64,000 nucleotides of DNA, taken from assembly GCA_902826455.1 (NCBI GenBank), contig CADEEV010000016.1, positions 1-64,000 of the forward strand, given 5' to 3'. Source of the stretch: an uncultured Acidobacteriota bacterium. Lineage in GTDB: Bacteria; Acidobacteriota; Vicinamibacteria; Fen-336. The first letter of the stretch is position 1; each line of letters starts with the position of its first letter. The position numbers were made by a program, and so were the translations under genes. A model generated the notes under the pieces. It made no database searches, was not told the DNA's origin, and was given only the letters and a program-made list of their open reading frames with translations. Below are positions 50,633-58,300 of this stretch, piece after piece.

Positions 50633-51763
50633 CTAGACGACTCCCGCGGCCTCCGCGACACGGTTCTCGTGGAGATCCACCGCGAGGCCCAGGGCCTCGG
50701 CCGCGAGGCGCACGGCGCGGTGGAGGTGGAAGCGCAACGGCCCGAGCAGCGTGTAGTCCGAGGTGAGGTGGAGCCGGTGATCGCTGTTCTCGTCGGGGTA
50801 GGTGCGCGTGAGGATGTCGAGGCGCTCGGCGTACCACTCGTCGCTGACCTCGCCGCGTGAGTACTTCTCGCGCAGGATCATCATCTGGCGGCCGCGGTCC
50901 ACGATCTCGGGGTGGTGGTTCACGCCGAAGACGCGCGGCATGATCCCTTCCCGGTCGCGGGCGAACTCGAGCATGGTCACGGCGTCGCCCCGGGGCCCGC
51001 CGACGCCCTGGGTCTCGTAGCCGATCGCCACGATGCCCGCGGGGAACGTGGCCGCCGACGGCAACAGGTCGTAGAGCCGGTTCTCGACCACGCGCAGGCG
51101 CCGTCCGTCGGTGAGCTCGTCGGCGAAGTGGCGGAACCAGGGATGCGCCTGGCCCTCGGGGGTGAGGACGTTCTCGAGGATGCCGGTGCTCTTGCCGCCC
51201 TTGTCGAGGCCGCGCAGCGAGGGGTGCGCGGCGCCCGACCAGCGGCACATCACGCCGAAGCTGTGGCACACGGCGAGCAGCGCGCTGCCGGCGTCGCCCT
51301 GGATGCGTCCGTAGAGGTCGAAGAGCGGCGCTTCCCAGCGCGGATCCTCGAGCAGGCCCTGGGCGCCTTCCGACACGCCGTCGTTGTGGTGCGGATCGAG
51401 GTCGCCGGGGCCGCCGGTGCCGAGGTACAGCGAGAAGCGCCCGCCGGGGCCCTCGGGAACCATCCCCGAGCGCCGCACGTCGTAGGAGAACGCGCGGACG
51501 TGGAGCCCGGTCCTCTCGAAGATCGGGATCAGGTCGCAGGCCGCGTCCTTCACGGCGTGGACCAGGGAGTCGTGGCCCAGGTTCTGCCAGCCGTGGTTCA
51601 TGTCGAGGATCGCGACGTCGATCGCCTTCGGGTCGCGGGCGGGAATGTCCTCGGGACGCTCGATGCGGTGATAGCGGAAGACGCCGCCGGGAGCCGACGC
51701 GGGGCAGGTCGACACGCAGAACGCCGTGCCCTGGCTCCCCTTGAGGCGACAGGCGATCGGCAT
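50633..51763 (-). CDS. Class I glutamine-amidotransferase-like (GAT1) protein
   Basis: GAT1-fold protein of 376 aa with a complete catalytic triad: nucleophile C166 in LLAVCHSFGVM, H284 and E286 in NHHPE. The nucleophile elbow has the spacing of class I amidotransferases, but the motif is not the canonical GxCxGxQ. It could be a glutaminase subunit for one of the neighbouring ligases or a gamma-glutamyl hydrolase. The N-terminus has three cysteines (C5, C16, C20) of unknown role, and the C-terminal 90 residues are an extra helical region. It lies 11 bases after the GCS2 ligase and 18 before the ATP-grasp ligase, in one operon. Confidence 0.8.
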   Translation of the reverse strand: MPIACRLKGSQGTAFCVSTCPASAPGGVFRYHRIERPEDIPARDPKAIDVAILDMNHGWQNLGHDSLVHAVKDAACDLIPIFERTGLHVRAFSYDVRRSGMVPEGPGGRFSLYLGTGGPGDLDPHHNDGVSEGAQGLLEDPRWEAPLFDLYGRIQGDAGSALLAVCHSFGVMCRWSGAAHPSLRGLDKGGKSTGILENVLTPEGQAHPWFRHFADELTDGRRLRVVENRLYDLLPSAATFPAGIVAIGYETQGVGGPRGDAVTMLEFARDREGIMPRVFGVNHHPEIVDRGRQMMILREKYSRGEVSDEWYAERLDILTRTYPDENSDHRLHLTSDYTLLGPLRFHLHRAVRLAAEALGLAVDLHENRVAEAAGVV

Positions 51764-51774
51764 TGGCGCGGAGT

Positions 51775-52875
51775 CTACAGGCCCCGCCGGGTCTCGTCCA
51801 CCAGGGCGTCGACCACCGCGCGCAGGTCTCCGGTGGCCTTGTGGACGCGGAGCTGGCGGTCGGCGCCGGTGTCGCCCGTGGCGGCCCAGGCGTGTAGGAA
51901 ACGCATCTCCTCGCGGGTGCCGAGCTCGTCCACGACGTCGTCGACGAAGTGCAGCACCTCGTGGATCAGGCTGCGCGTCGTGGCCTCGCCGCGCAGCCCG
52001 AAGTCGATCATCCGGCCGTCGAGCCCCGCCTTCACGGCGCGGAACTTGTTCTCCTCGACGATCGCCCGCGTGTACATGCGGATGCCCAGGTTCGAGTCGA
52101 AGAGCCGGTAGAGCTTGACCACGAGGGCCTGGCACAAGGCGGCGATCGCGACCGTCTCCTCGGCGCGGCAGGGGATGTCGCAGACCCGGAACTCGAGGGT
52201 CTTGAAATAGGCGTGGGGCCGGATGTCCCACCAGATCTTCTTGGCGTCGTCGATGCAGTTGGTGCGCACGAGCAGCTCGACGTACTTCGCGTAGTCGTCC
52301 CAGGAATGGAAGTAGTCCGGGATCTGGGTGCGCGGGAAGCGCTTGAAGATCGTCGAGCGCACCGAGCGCACGCCGGTCTTGCGCCCGCACCAGAACGGCG
52401 AGTTGACCGAGAGCGCCAGCAGGTGCGGCAGGAACGCCCGGACGCCGTTCATGATCTGGATCTGCATCTCGCGGTCCTCGACGCCCACGTGGACGTGGAG
52501 GCCGAAGATGAGGTTGGCGCGGGCCAGGTCCTCCATCTCGTTCACGATGTCGGTGTAGCGGACCTGGCCGGTAATCTCCTGGTCCTTCCAGTGACTGAAG
52601 GGATGGGTGCCGGCGGCGACGATGCGCGCGCCGCTCGCCTCGGCCATGGAGATCAGCGAGCGCCGCAGCCGCGTCACGTTCTCGCGCGCCTCGCGGATGT
52701 CGGCGCAGATCGGCGTGCCCACCTCGACCACGCTCTGGTGCAGCTCGCGCTTGATCTGCTCGCCCAGATGGACGCCCGCCGCCATCATCTCCTCGATGTG
52801 GCTCTTGAGCTCGCGCGTGTGGGGATCGACGAGCTGGAACTCCTCCTCGACCCCGAGGGTGAAGCGCTCTGCCAT
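51775..52875 (-). CDS. GCS2-family carboxylate-amine ligase (YbdK-like)
   Basis: Member of the glutamate-cysteine ligase 2 family (366 aa). LGVEEEFQLVDP at the N-terminus supplies the metal-binding acidic residues. HQSVVEVGTPICADI and the FGLHVHVGVEDRE block also match the family, which joins the gamma-carboxyl of glutamate or another carboxylate to an amine using ATP. YbdK itself has weak gamma-glutamylcysteine activity. It is the first gene of the four-gene operon with a TACAAT -10, and it diverges from a Ser/Thr kinase gene. Substrate is unknown; in this context gamma-glutamylation of an amine is a reasonable guess. Confidence 0.85.
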   Translation of the reverse strand: MAERFTLGVEEEFQLVDPHTRELKSHIEEMMAAGVHLGEQIKRELHQSVVEVGTPICADIREARENVTRLRRSLISMAEASGARIVAAGTHPFSHWKDQEITGQVRYTDIVNEMEDLARANLIFGLHVHVGVEDREMQIQIMNGVRAFLPHLLALSVNSPFWCGRKTGVRSVRSTIFKRFPRTQIPDYFHSWDDYAKYVELLVRTNCIDDAKKIWWDIRPHAYFKTLEFRVCDIPCRAEETVAIAALCQALVVKLYRLFDSNLGIRMYTRAIVEENKFRAVKAGLDGRMIDFGLRGEATTRSLIHEVLHFVDDVVDELGTREEMRFLHAWAATGDTGADRQLRVHKATGDLRAVVDALVDETRRGL

Positions 52876-52895
52876 GGCTTGTCCGTGCGAGATTC

Positions 52896-52901
52896 ATTGT
52901 A
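52896..52901 (-). promoter_or_regulatory. -10-like hexamer for the ligase operon
   Basis: Reads TACAAT on the minus strand, 20 bases before the ATG of the GCS2-type ligase at 52875. It lies 12 bases from the opposite-strand hexamer of the kinase. Confidence 0.5.
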
Positions 52902-52913
52902 TCAGCCGCATGC

Positions 52914-52919
52914 TAAGAT
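52914..52919 (+). promoter_or_regulatory. -10-like hexamer for the Ser/Thr kinase
   Basis: TAAGAT, 15 bases before the kinase ATG at 52935. Confidence 0.4.
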
Positions 52920-52934
52920 CCCGGCGCTTCCCAC

Positions 52935-55205
52935 ATGGCTCCGGAAAAGCTCGGCAAGTACAAGATCGTCGGGAAGATCGGCAAGGGCGCCATGGGCGAG
53001 GTGTTCCGCGCCCACGACCCCGTCCTGAACCGCGAGGTCGCGATCAAGACGATCTCGGCGAGCCTCTCGACCGACAACGACCTGCGCATGCGCTTCCACC
53101 GCGAGGCCCAGGCCGCCGCGCGCCTCAACCACCCGAACATCATCACCGTGTACGACTACGGCGAAGAGGCCGGCGTCATCTACATGGCGATGGAGCTGCT
53201 CGAGGGCGCGGACCTCAAGGACATCATCCGCCAGTCCCTGCTCACGACCGTCGAGGAGCGCCTCGACGTGATGGAGCAGGTGGCGGACGGACTGGCCTTC
53301 GCCCATGCCCGCGAGATCATCCACCGCGACCTCAAGCCCGGGAACATCCACCTGCAGCCCAACGGCCAGGTGAAGATCCTCGACTTCGGCCTGGCGCGCC
53401 TCGGCACCAGCGCCGACATGACGCGCACCGGCGTCGTGATGGGCACGCCGAACTACATGGCGCCCGAGATGGTGAAGGGCGACCGGGCGGACACCCGCGC
53501 CGACATCTTCTCGATCGGCGCCGTCTTCTACGAGATCCTCACGAACCGGAAGCCCTTCGACGCCGACTCGGCCCACGCGGTGCTGTTCCAGGTCGTGCAC
53601 CAGGCGCCGAAGCCGATGCGCGAGTGGACGCCCGACGTGCCGCCGATCCTCGTGCAACTCGTCGAGCGCGCGCTGCACAAGGACAAGGAGCAGCGCTTCA
53701 AGAGCGGCACCGAGCTGCGCGACGCGCTGTTGCTCGTGCGGCAGGCCGTCAGCGCGGGGCGCGCCTCGACCGCGACCCTCGAGACCGAGGCCGCCCTGGC
53801 GGCGGCCGACACCAAGGCCAAGGACGCGTCCTATCGCAGCCCCCGCAACACCCCGGCGGGCGGCACCATGCGGCCGCGCACGGGGCCGCCGCGGCCGGCC
53901 AATCCCAACGACGAGACGCGCGCGGCGCCGCGCGCCGAGATGTTCACCGAGACGCGGCGCCCCACGAGCCGGCCGCCGTCGTTGCGGCCCCAGCCGAAGG
54001 CGTCGTCCTCGGGCCTCTGGATCGGCGTGGCGGCGGTCGTGCTCGCGCTCGTGGGCGGGGGCATCTGGTTCGCCATGCGGCCCAGGCCCGCGGCGGTCCC
54101 GGCGCCGGCCGGCGCCGAGGACGCGAAGATGGCGGCGCTCAGCGCCGTGCTCGTCTCGACCCAGCTCGAGCTCGCGAAGCGCGACCTCGAGGACAAGAAC
54201 TGGTCCGGAGCCGTGGCCCAGGCCGAGAACGCGCTCAAGCTCGCGCCGGGCAACGCGCCGGCCACGAAGGTGCGCGACGAGGCGAAGGCCCAGATCGCGG
54301 CGATCGAGGCCGCGGTCACCGAGGCGCGCGCCAGCGTCGACAAGGGCGACACCCAGGCGGCCACCGAGGCGCTGTCGCGCCTGCTCGCCCTCGATCCCAA
54401 GCATCCCGCGGCGGCCGAGCTCTCGAGCCGCCTCGACCAGTACTTCCAGTCGCAGGCGGCCGACGCCCGCGGCGCCGTGGCCGACTCGAAGGCCCAGGCC
54501 GAGCGGACGCGAGCGGCCGGCAGCGACGCCTTCAACCAGGCGCTCGGCCTGTCGCGCGAGGCGGAGCGGTTGCTCGCGAAGGGCGAGTACGCGTCGGCGA
54601 CGCGCGGTTTCCTCGAGGCCCGCGACGCCTTCGACCGGGCACGTCGCGCCGCCGAGGCGAAGCCGCTGCCGACGCCGCCGCCGGTCTCGAACGCCGTCAC
54701 GGCCCCGGCGCCGCCGCCGCCCGTCGCCGTGGCGGCCGCTCCTCCTGCGGCGCCGCCCACGCCGCCTCCCGTGACCGCGCCGCCCGTGGCGGCCCGCGCT
54801 CTCGTGGCGGGTCAGACCGCGATCGAGGCGGCGGCCAAGGCCGGCAAGGCTCCGGCCGGCTTCGACGGCGGCGACGTCCTGGCCGACCGCGACTTCCTCT
54901 GCAAGCTGGCCTTCGACACGACGCCCGCGGAGGTGCGGCCCGGCGAGAACTACCAGGTCACGGTGTACTTCGTGAACGACTCCGGGAAGGCGATCCGGCT
55001 GAAGACGGTGGCTCTCGCCACGACCGTGAACGGCACCCGCTCGCCGCGCCCCGCCTCCTCCGTGAAGGAAGCTCCCGCGAGGTCCCGGACGCCCCTCGGC
55101 GGGTTGGGCGGCGTGTGGCCCGAAGGCGTCGCCACGTGGATCCTCGACGCGACGGTGACGTCGTCGAAGGACGACACTTGCCGCAGCCGCCTGACGCTGC
55201 GGTGA
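52935..55205 (+). CDS. Transmembrane serine/threonine protein kinase
   Basis: Hanks-type kinase with an extracytoplasmic part (756 aa). The kinase domain spans about 8-270: glycine loop GKIGKGAMGEV, catalytic K38 in VAIKTI, IIHRDLKPGN and DFGLAR, with GTPNYMAPE as the activation segment end. A proline-rich linker leads to one membrane helix (WIGVAAVVLALVGGGIWF, about 360-378). Outside, a helical TPR-like region with several repeats is followed by a low-complexity proline/alanine stretch and a short beta-rich end. It senses an external signal and phosphorylates cytoplasmic targets. It diverges from the ligase operon at a 59-base gap. Confidence 0.93.
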   Translation: MAPEKLGKYKIVGKIGKGAMGEVFRAHDPVLNREVAIKTISASLSTDNDLRMRFHREAQAAARLNHPNIITVYDYGEEAGVIYMAMELLEGADLKDIIRQSLLTTVEERLDVMEQVADGLAFAHAREIIHRDLKPGNIHLQPNGQVKILDFGLARLGTSADMTRTGVVMGTPNYMAPEMVKGDRADTRADIFSIGAVFYEILTNRKPFDADSAHAVLFQVVHQAPKPMREWTPDVPPILVQLVERALHKDKEQRFKSGTELRDALLLVRQAVSAGRASTATLETEAALAAADTKAKDASYRSPRNTPAGGTMRPRTGPPRPANPNDETRAAPRAEMFTETRRPTSRPPSLRPQPKASSSGLWIGVAAVVLALVGGGIWFAMRPRPAAVPAPAGAEDAKMAALSAVLVSTQLELAKRDLEDKNWSGAVAQAENALKLAPGNAPATKVRDEAKAQIAAIEAAVTEARASVDKGDTQAATEALSRLLALDPKHPAAAELSSRLDQYFQSQAADARGAVADSKAQAERTRAAGSDAFNQALGLSREAERLLAKGEYASATRGFLEARDAFDRARRAAEAKPLPTPPPVSNAVTAPAPPPPVAVAAAPPAAPPTPPPVTAPPVAARALVAGQTAIEAAAKAGKAPAGFDGGDVLADRDFLCKLAFDTTPAEVRPGENYQVTVYFVNDSGKAIRLKTVALATTVNGTRSPRPASSVKEAPARSRTPLGGLGGVWPEGVATWILDATVTSSKDDTCRSRLTLR

Positions 55206-55212
55206 GCCGCCG

Positions 55213-56970
55213 ATGATCGCGGCCGTGGTCCTCGCGGCGCTCGTGACGCCCGCTCCCGCGAGTGCCCCCTTCCAGGAGCTGCTGGCGCGCGAGTGGGACG
55301 TCCAGATGGAGCGCAACGCCGTCTGGGCCTCGCTCCTGGGCGACGCGCGCTTCGCCTCGCGCTGGGACGACGTGAGGCCCGAGTCGCTGGCCCGCGACGC
55401 CGCGCGCGACGCGGCGCGCCTGCGCGACTGGGACGCCGTCGACCGCGCGTCGCTGTCGGCCGAGGAGCGCGTGACCCTCGACCTCGTCCGCCGGGCCACC
55501 GCCGAGTCGGCGGAAGCCTGGGAGCGCGGCGCGCCGCTCTTGTGGATGAGCCACCAGCAGGGCCTGCCCGAGAGCCTGGGCCACCCGCCAGGAGTGCAGG
55601 CCCTCGAGCAGCTCGGCCCGAACCTGGCCTTCGCCGACGTGGCCGACTACGACGCCTGGCTCGCGCGGCTGCGGGGGCTGCCGGAGTACGTGGCGGGCGC
55701 CACGGCCCTGATGCGTGCCGGCATGCGGGCGGGACGCCTGCACCCGCAGGTCGTCGTGGATCGTCTCGTCGACATCCTCGACACGCAGCTCGCGGCCAAG
55801 GCGGAGAACAGCGGGTTCTATCAGCCGTTCACGCGCTTCCCCGAGCGCGTCGGCGCGGCCGACCGCGCCCGCCTCTCGGCCGAGGGCCGGCGCCTCGTCA
55901 CCGCCGCCGTGTTCCCGGCTCTCCAGGGGTTCCGTGCCTTCATGGCCGGCGAGTACCGCGCCGCGGCTCCGGCCGAAGGCGGCCTGTCCCGCCAGGGCGG
56001 CGGCGCGTTGTATGCGTTCCTCGCGCGCTCGCACACGACCACGTCGCTGACGCCCGCGGAGATCCACCAGATCGGCCTGCGCGAGGTGGCGCGGATCCGC
56101 GGCGAGATGGAGACCGTGAAGGCCGCCGCGGGCTTCGCGGGCTCGTTGCCGGAGTTCTTCACGTTCCTGCGCACCGATCCTCGCTTCTTCCACCGCGACC
56201 CGCAGGCGCTGCTGACGGCCTACCGCAGCCTCGCGAAGACGATCGACCCGCGGCTCGTGCGGGTCTTCGGCCGCCTTCCCCGGCTGACCTACGGCGTCGA
56301 GCCGACGCCCGAGGCCACGGCGCCCCACGCCACCACGGGCTTCTACTTCCCGGGCGCGCCCGACGGCTCGCGCGCCGGGACGTACATCGTCAACCTGTAC
56401 CGGCCGGAGATGCGGCCCACCTGGGAGATGATCCCGCTCACGCTCCACGAGGCGGTTCCGGGCCACCACCTCCAGGTCTCCCTCGCGGCCGAGCGCCAGG
56501 AGCTGCCGCCGTTCCGCCGTCTCGTCTACTACATGGCCTTCGGCGAGGGCTGGGGCCTGTACTCCGAGTGGCTGGGCTACGAGCTCGGCCTGTACGCGGA
56601 TCCCTACGACCGCTTCGGCCAGCTCACCTGGGAGATGTGGCGCGCCGTCCGCCTGGTGATCGACACCGGCATGCACGCGGAGGGCTGGACCCGCGAGCGC
56701 GCGATCGGCTACTTCAAGGAGAACTCGCCGCGGCCGGAGCTCGACATCGTCAACGAGGTCGACCGCTACCTGGCGGCCCCCGGCCAGGCGCTGGCGTACA
56801 AGATCGGGCAGATGAAGATCCTCGAGCTGCGGCGCCGGGCCGAGACGGCGCTGGGCCCGCGCTTCGAGGTGCGGGCCTTCCACGACGAGGTGCTGGGCGC
56901 GGGCTCGCTGCCCCTCGACGTGCTCGAGGCCCGCATCGACGCCTGGATCGCAGGGCGCGGGAAGCCCTAG
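55213..56970 (+). CDS. Exported DUF885 metallopeptidase-like protein
   Basis: DUF885 protein (585 aa), a family of exported proteins with the zinc motif HExxxGHH; here LHEAVPGHHLQ, near residue 412-421. GEGWGLYSEWLGYELG supplies the third zinc ligand. A short signal peptide (AAVVLAALVTPAPASA) is present. Relatives are carboxypeptidase-like enzymes of unknown exact substrate. The gene follows the kinase gene by seven bases and probably shares its transcript. Confidence 0.92.
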   Translation: MIAAVVLAALVTPAPASAPFQELLAREWDVQMERNAVWASLLGDARFASRWDDVRPESLARDAARDAARLRDWDAVDRASLSAEERVTLDLVRRATAESAEAWERGAPLLWMSHQQGLPESLGHPPGVQALEQLGPNLAFADVADYDAWLARLRGLPEYVAGATALMRAGMRAGRLHPQVVVDRLVDILDTQLAAKAENSGFYQPFTRFPERVGAADRARLSAEGRRLVTAAVFPALQGFRAFMAGEYRAAAPAEGGLSRQGGGALYAFLARSHTTTSLTPAEIHQIGLREVARIRGEMETVKAAAGFAGSLPEFFTFLRTDPRFFHRDPQALLTAYRSLAKTIDPRLVRVFGRLPRLTYGVEPTPEATAPHATTGFYFPGAPDGSRAGTYIVNLYRPEMRPTWEMIPLTLHEAVPGHHLQVSLAAERQELPPFRRLVYYMAFGEGWGLYSEWLGYELGLYADPYDRFGQLTWEMWRAVRLVIDTGMHAEGWTRERAIGYFKENSPRPELDIVNEVDRYLAAPGQALAYKIGQMKILELRRRAETALGPRFEVRAFHDEVLGAGSLPLDVLEARIDAWIAGRGKP

Positions 56971-57032
56971 GCCGGGCCGGGAATCGCGGAGCCGCCCCCG
57001 TCGTTTAGAGTCGGTAGGGGAGGTTCCGGACG

Positions 57033-57578
57033 ATGAAGATCCGCTACGCGCTCGCGATCGTGATGCTCGTCCTGGCTCCCTTCGCGATCGCGCGCATGAA
57101 GGAAGAAAGGCCGAGATCCCTGCCCATGAGCGACAAGAAGCCGTCCAAGGAGGAGCTGCACCAGAGGCTGACTCCGCTGCAGTACAAGGTGACCCAGGAG
57201 GAGGCGACGGAAGCCCCCTTCCGCAACGAGTACTGGGACAACCACGAGGCCGGGATCTACGTGGACGTCGTCTCGGGAGAGGTCCTGTTCAGCTCCCTCG
57301 ACAAGTTCGACTCGGGAACCGGCTGGCCCAGCTTCACCCAGCCCCTCGAGGCGACGAACGTCCGCACCAACACGGACTACAAGCTCGGATTGCCCCGCAC
57401 CGAGGTGCGCTCGACGAAGGCCGACTCCCATCTCGGCCACGTGTTTCCCGACGGCCCCGGCCCCACGGGCCTGCGCTACTGCATGAACTCCGCGGCCCTG
57501 CGCTTCATCCCCGTGGAGAAGCTGTCGCAGGAGGGATACCCGCAGTACCTGCCGTCGTTCGAGAAGGCCAAGAAGTAG
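57033..57578 (+). CDS. msrB: Methionine-R-sulfoxide reductase B, membrane-anchored or exported
   Basis: MsrB (181 aa) reduces methionine-R-sulfoxide in proteins. The catalytic cysteine is C150 in [11 protein letters not shown], and [10 protein letters not shown] and HLGHVF are the family blocks. The first CxxC of zinc-containing MsrB is absent ([15 protein letters not shown] in its place), so this is the zinc-free type. An N-terminal hydrophobic segment ([16 protein letters not shown]) suggests export or membrane anchoring, unlike the cytosolic enzymes. A GGGGAGG ribosome-binding site lies before the ATG, and TAGAGT at 57006-57011 may be the -10. Confidence 0.93.
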   Translation: MKIRYALAIVMLVLAPFAIARMKEERPRSLPMSDKKPSKEELHQRLTPLQYKVTQEEATEAPFRNEYWDNHEAGIYVDVVSGEVLFSSLDKFDSGTGWPSFTQPLEATNVRTNTDYKLGLPRTEVRSTKADSHLGHVFPDGPGPTGLRYCMNSAALRFIPVEKLSQEGYPQYLPSFEKAKK

Positions 57579-57587
57579 TCGGGACGC

Positions 57588-58277
57588 TCAGGAGAGCGAC
57601 AGCTTCTCCAGGGCTCCTCGATCCAGCAGCACGAAGCCGTCCTTGTCCGTGCGCACGACTCCTTCCTTGCTCCAGCGACTCATGACCCGGATGGCCGTTT
57701 CGATCGTGGTGCCCGTGAGGTCGGCGAGATCCTGTCGGGAGAGGGCCATCGGGATCGCCGTCCCTGCGTCCGAGAGCCGGCCCATCTTCTCGGCGAGCTT
57801 CAGGAAGAGATGGGCGAAGCGCGTCTCGACCCTGCCGCCGGCGACCTCGGGGATGCGGCGGGTCAGCTCGACGATGCGTTGGGTCAGGCCCAGCATGTAG
57901 CCGCGGACCAGGCTCGGATGGATCGCGAGCAGAGCGAAGAACGGAGCCCGCTGCACCAGCAGGCAGCGCGTGGCCTCCTGGGCCTGGGCCGTGGCCGGAT
58001 AGGGGCGCCCTTCGTAGGCGACGACGGCTCCCACGGGATCGCCCGGGCCGAAGATCTCGAGGATGACCTCCTTGCCCGAGGGGAGCATCTTCACGACCTT
58101 CACACGGCCCGTGAGGATCGTGTAGAGGTGGTCCGACCGGTCGCCTTCGGCGAAGAGCGTCTCGCCGCGCTCGTAGCTGTTGACGACGGAAACCGGAGCG
58201 AGTCGGGCGCGATCCTCCGGCGACAGGCCGCGGAAGAGGACGACGGAGCCGAGCGCGTCCTCGACGCTCGAGAGCAT
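57588..58277 (-). CDS. Crp/Fnr-family transcriptional regulator
   Basis: Crp/Fnr regulator (229 aa): cyclic-nucleotide-binding-type beta roll (about 15-125, GETLFAEGDRSDHLYTIL, FGPGDPVGAV), dimer helix and a C-terminal winged helix-turn-helix whose recognition helix is TIETAIRVMSRWSKEG. The N-terminal cysteine cluster of FNR is missing, so it does not bind an oxygen-sensing Fe-S centre there. It is next to nitrate-related genes and a 5-N4-5 palindrome of the Crp/Fnr kind lies in the divergent region at 60863, so nitrate, nitrite or nitric oxide control is likely. A TATGAT hexamer six bases before the ATG (58284-58289) suggests a leaderless message. Confidence 0.9.
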   Translation of the reverse strand: MLSSVEDALGSVVLFRGLSPEDRARLAPVSVVNSYERGETLFAEGDRSDHLYTILTGRVKVVKMLPSGKEVILEIFGPGDPVGAVVAYEGRPYPATAQAQEATRCLLVQRAPFFALLAIHPSLVRGYMLGLTQRIVELTRRIPEVAGGRVETRFAHLFLKLAEKMGRLSDAGTAIPMALSRQDLADLTGTTIETAIRVMSRWSKEGVVRTDKDGFVLLDRGALEKLSLS

Positions 58278-58283
58278 GCCCGG

Positions 58284-58289
58284 ATCATA
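58284..58289 (-). promoter_or_regulatory. -10-like hexamer for the Crp/Fnr gene
   Basis: Reads TATGAT on the minus strand, six bases before the ATG at 58277. It gives the regulator a promoter of its own inside the otherwise compact minus-strand group. Confidence 0.45.
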
Positions 58290-58300
58290 GCCTTTGGGCG

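Noticed and set aside
49077-51269. Long minus-strand extension of the class III aminotransferase frame
   Set aside because: The extension is a shifted reading of the ATP-grasp and GAT1 genes; the aminotransferase start at 49076 overlaps the previous stop as ATGA.
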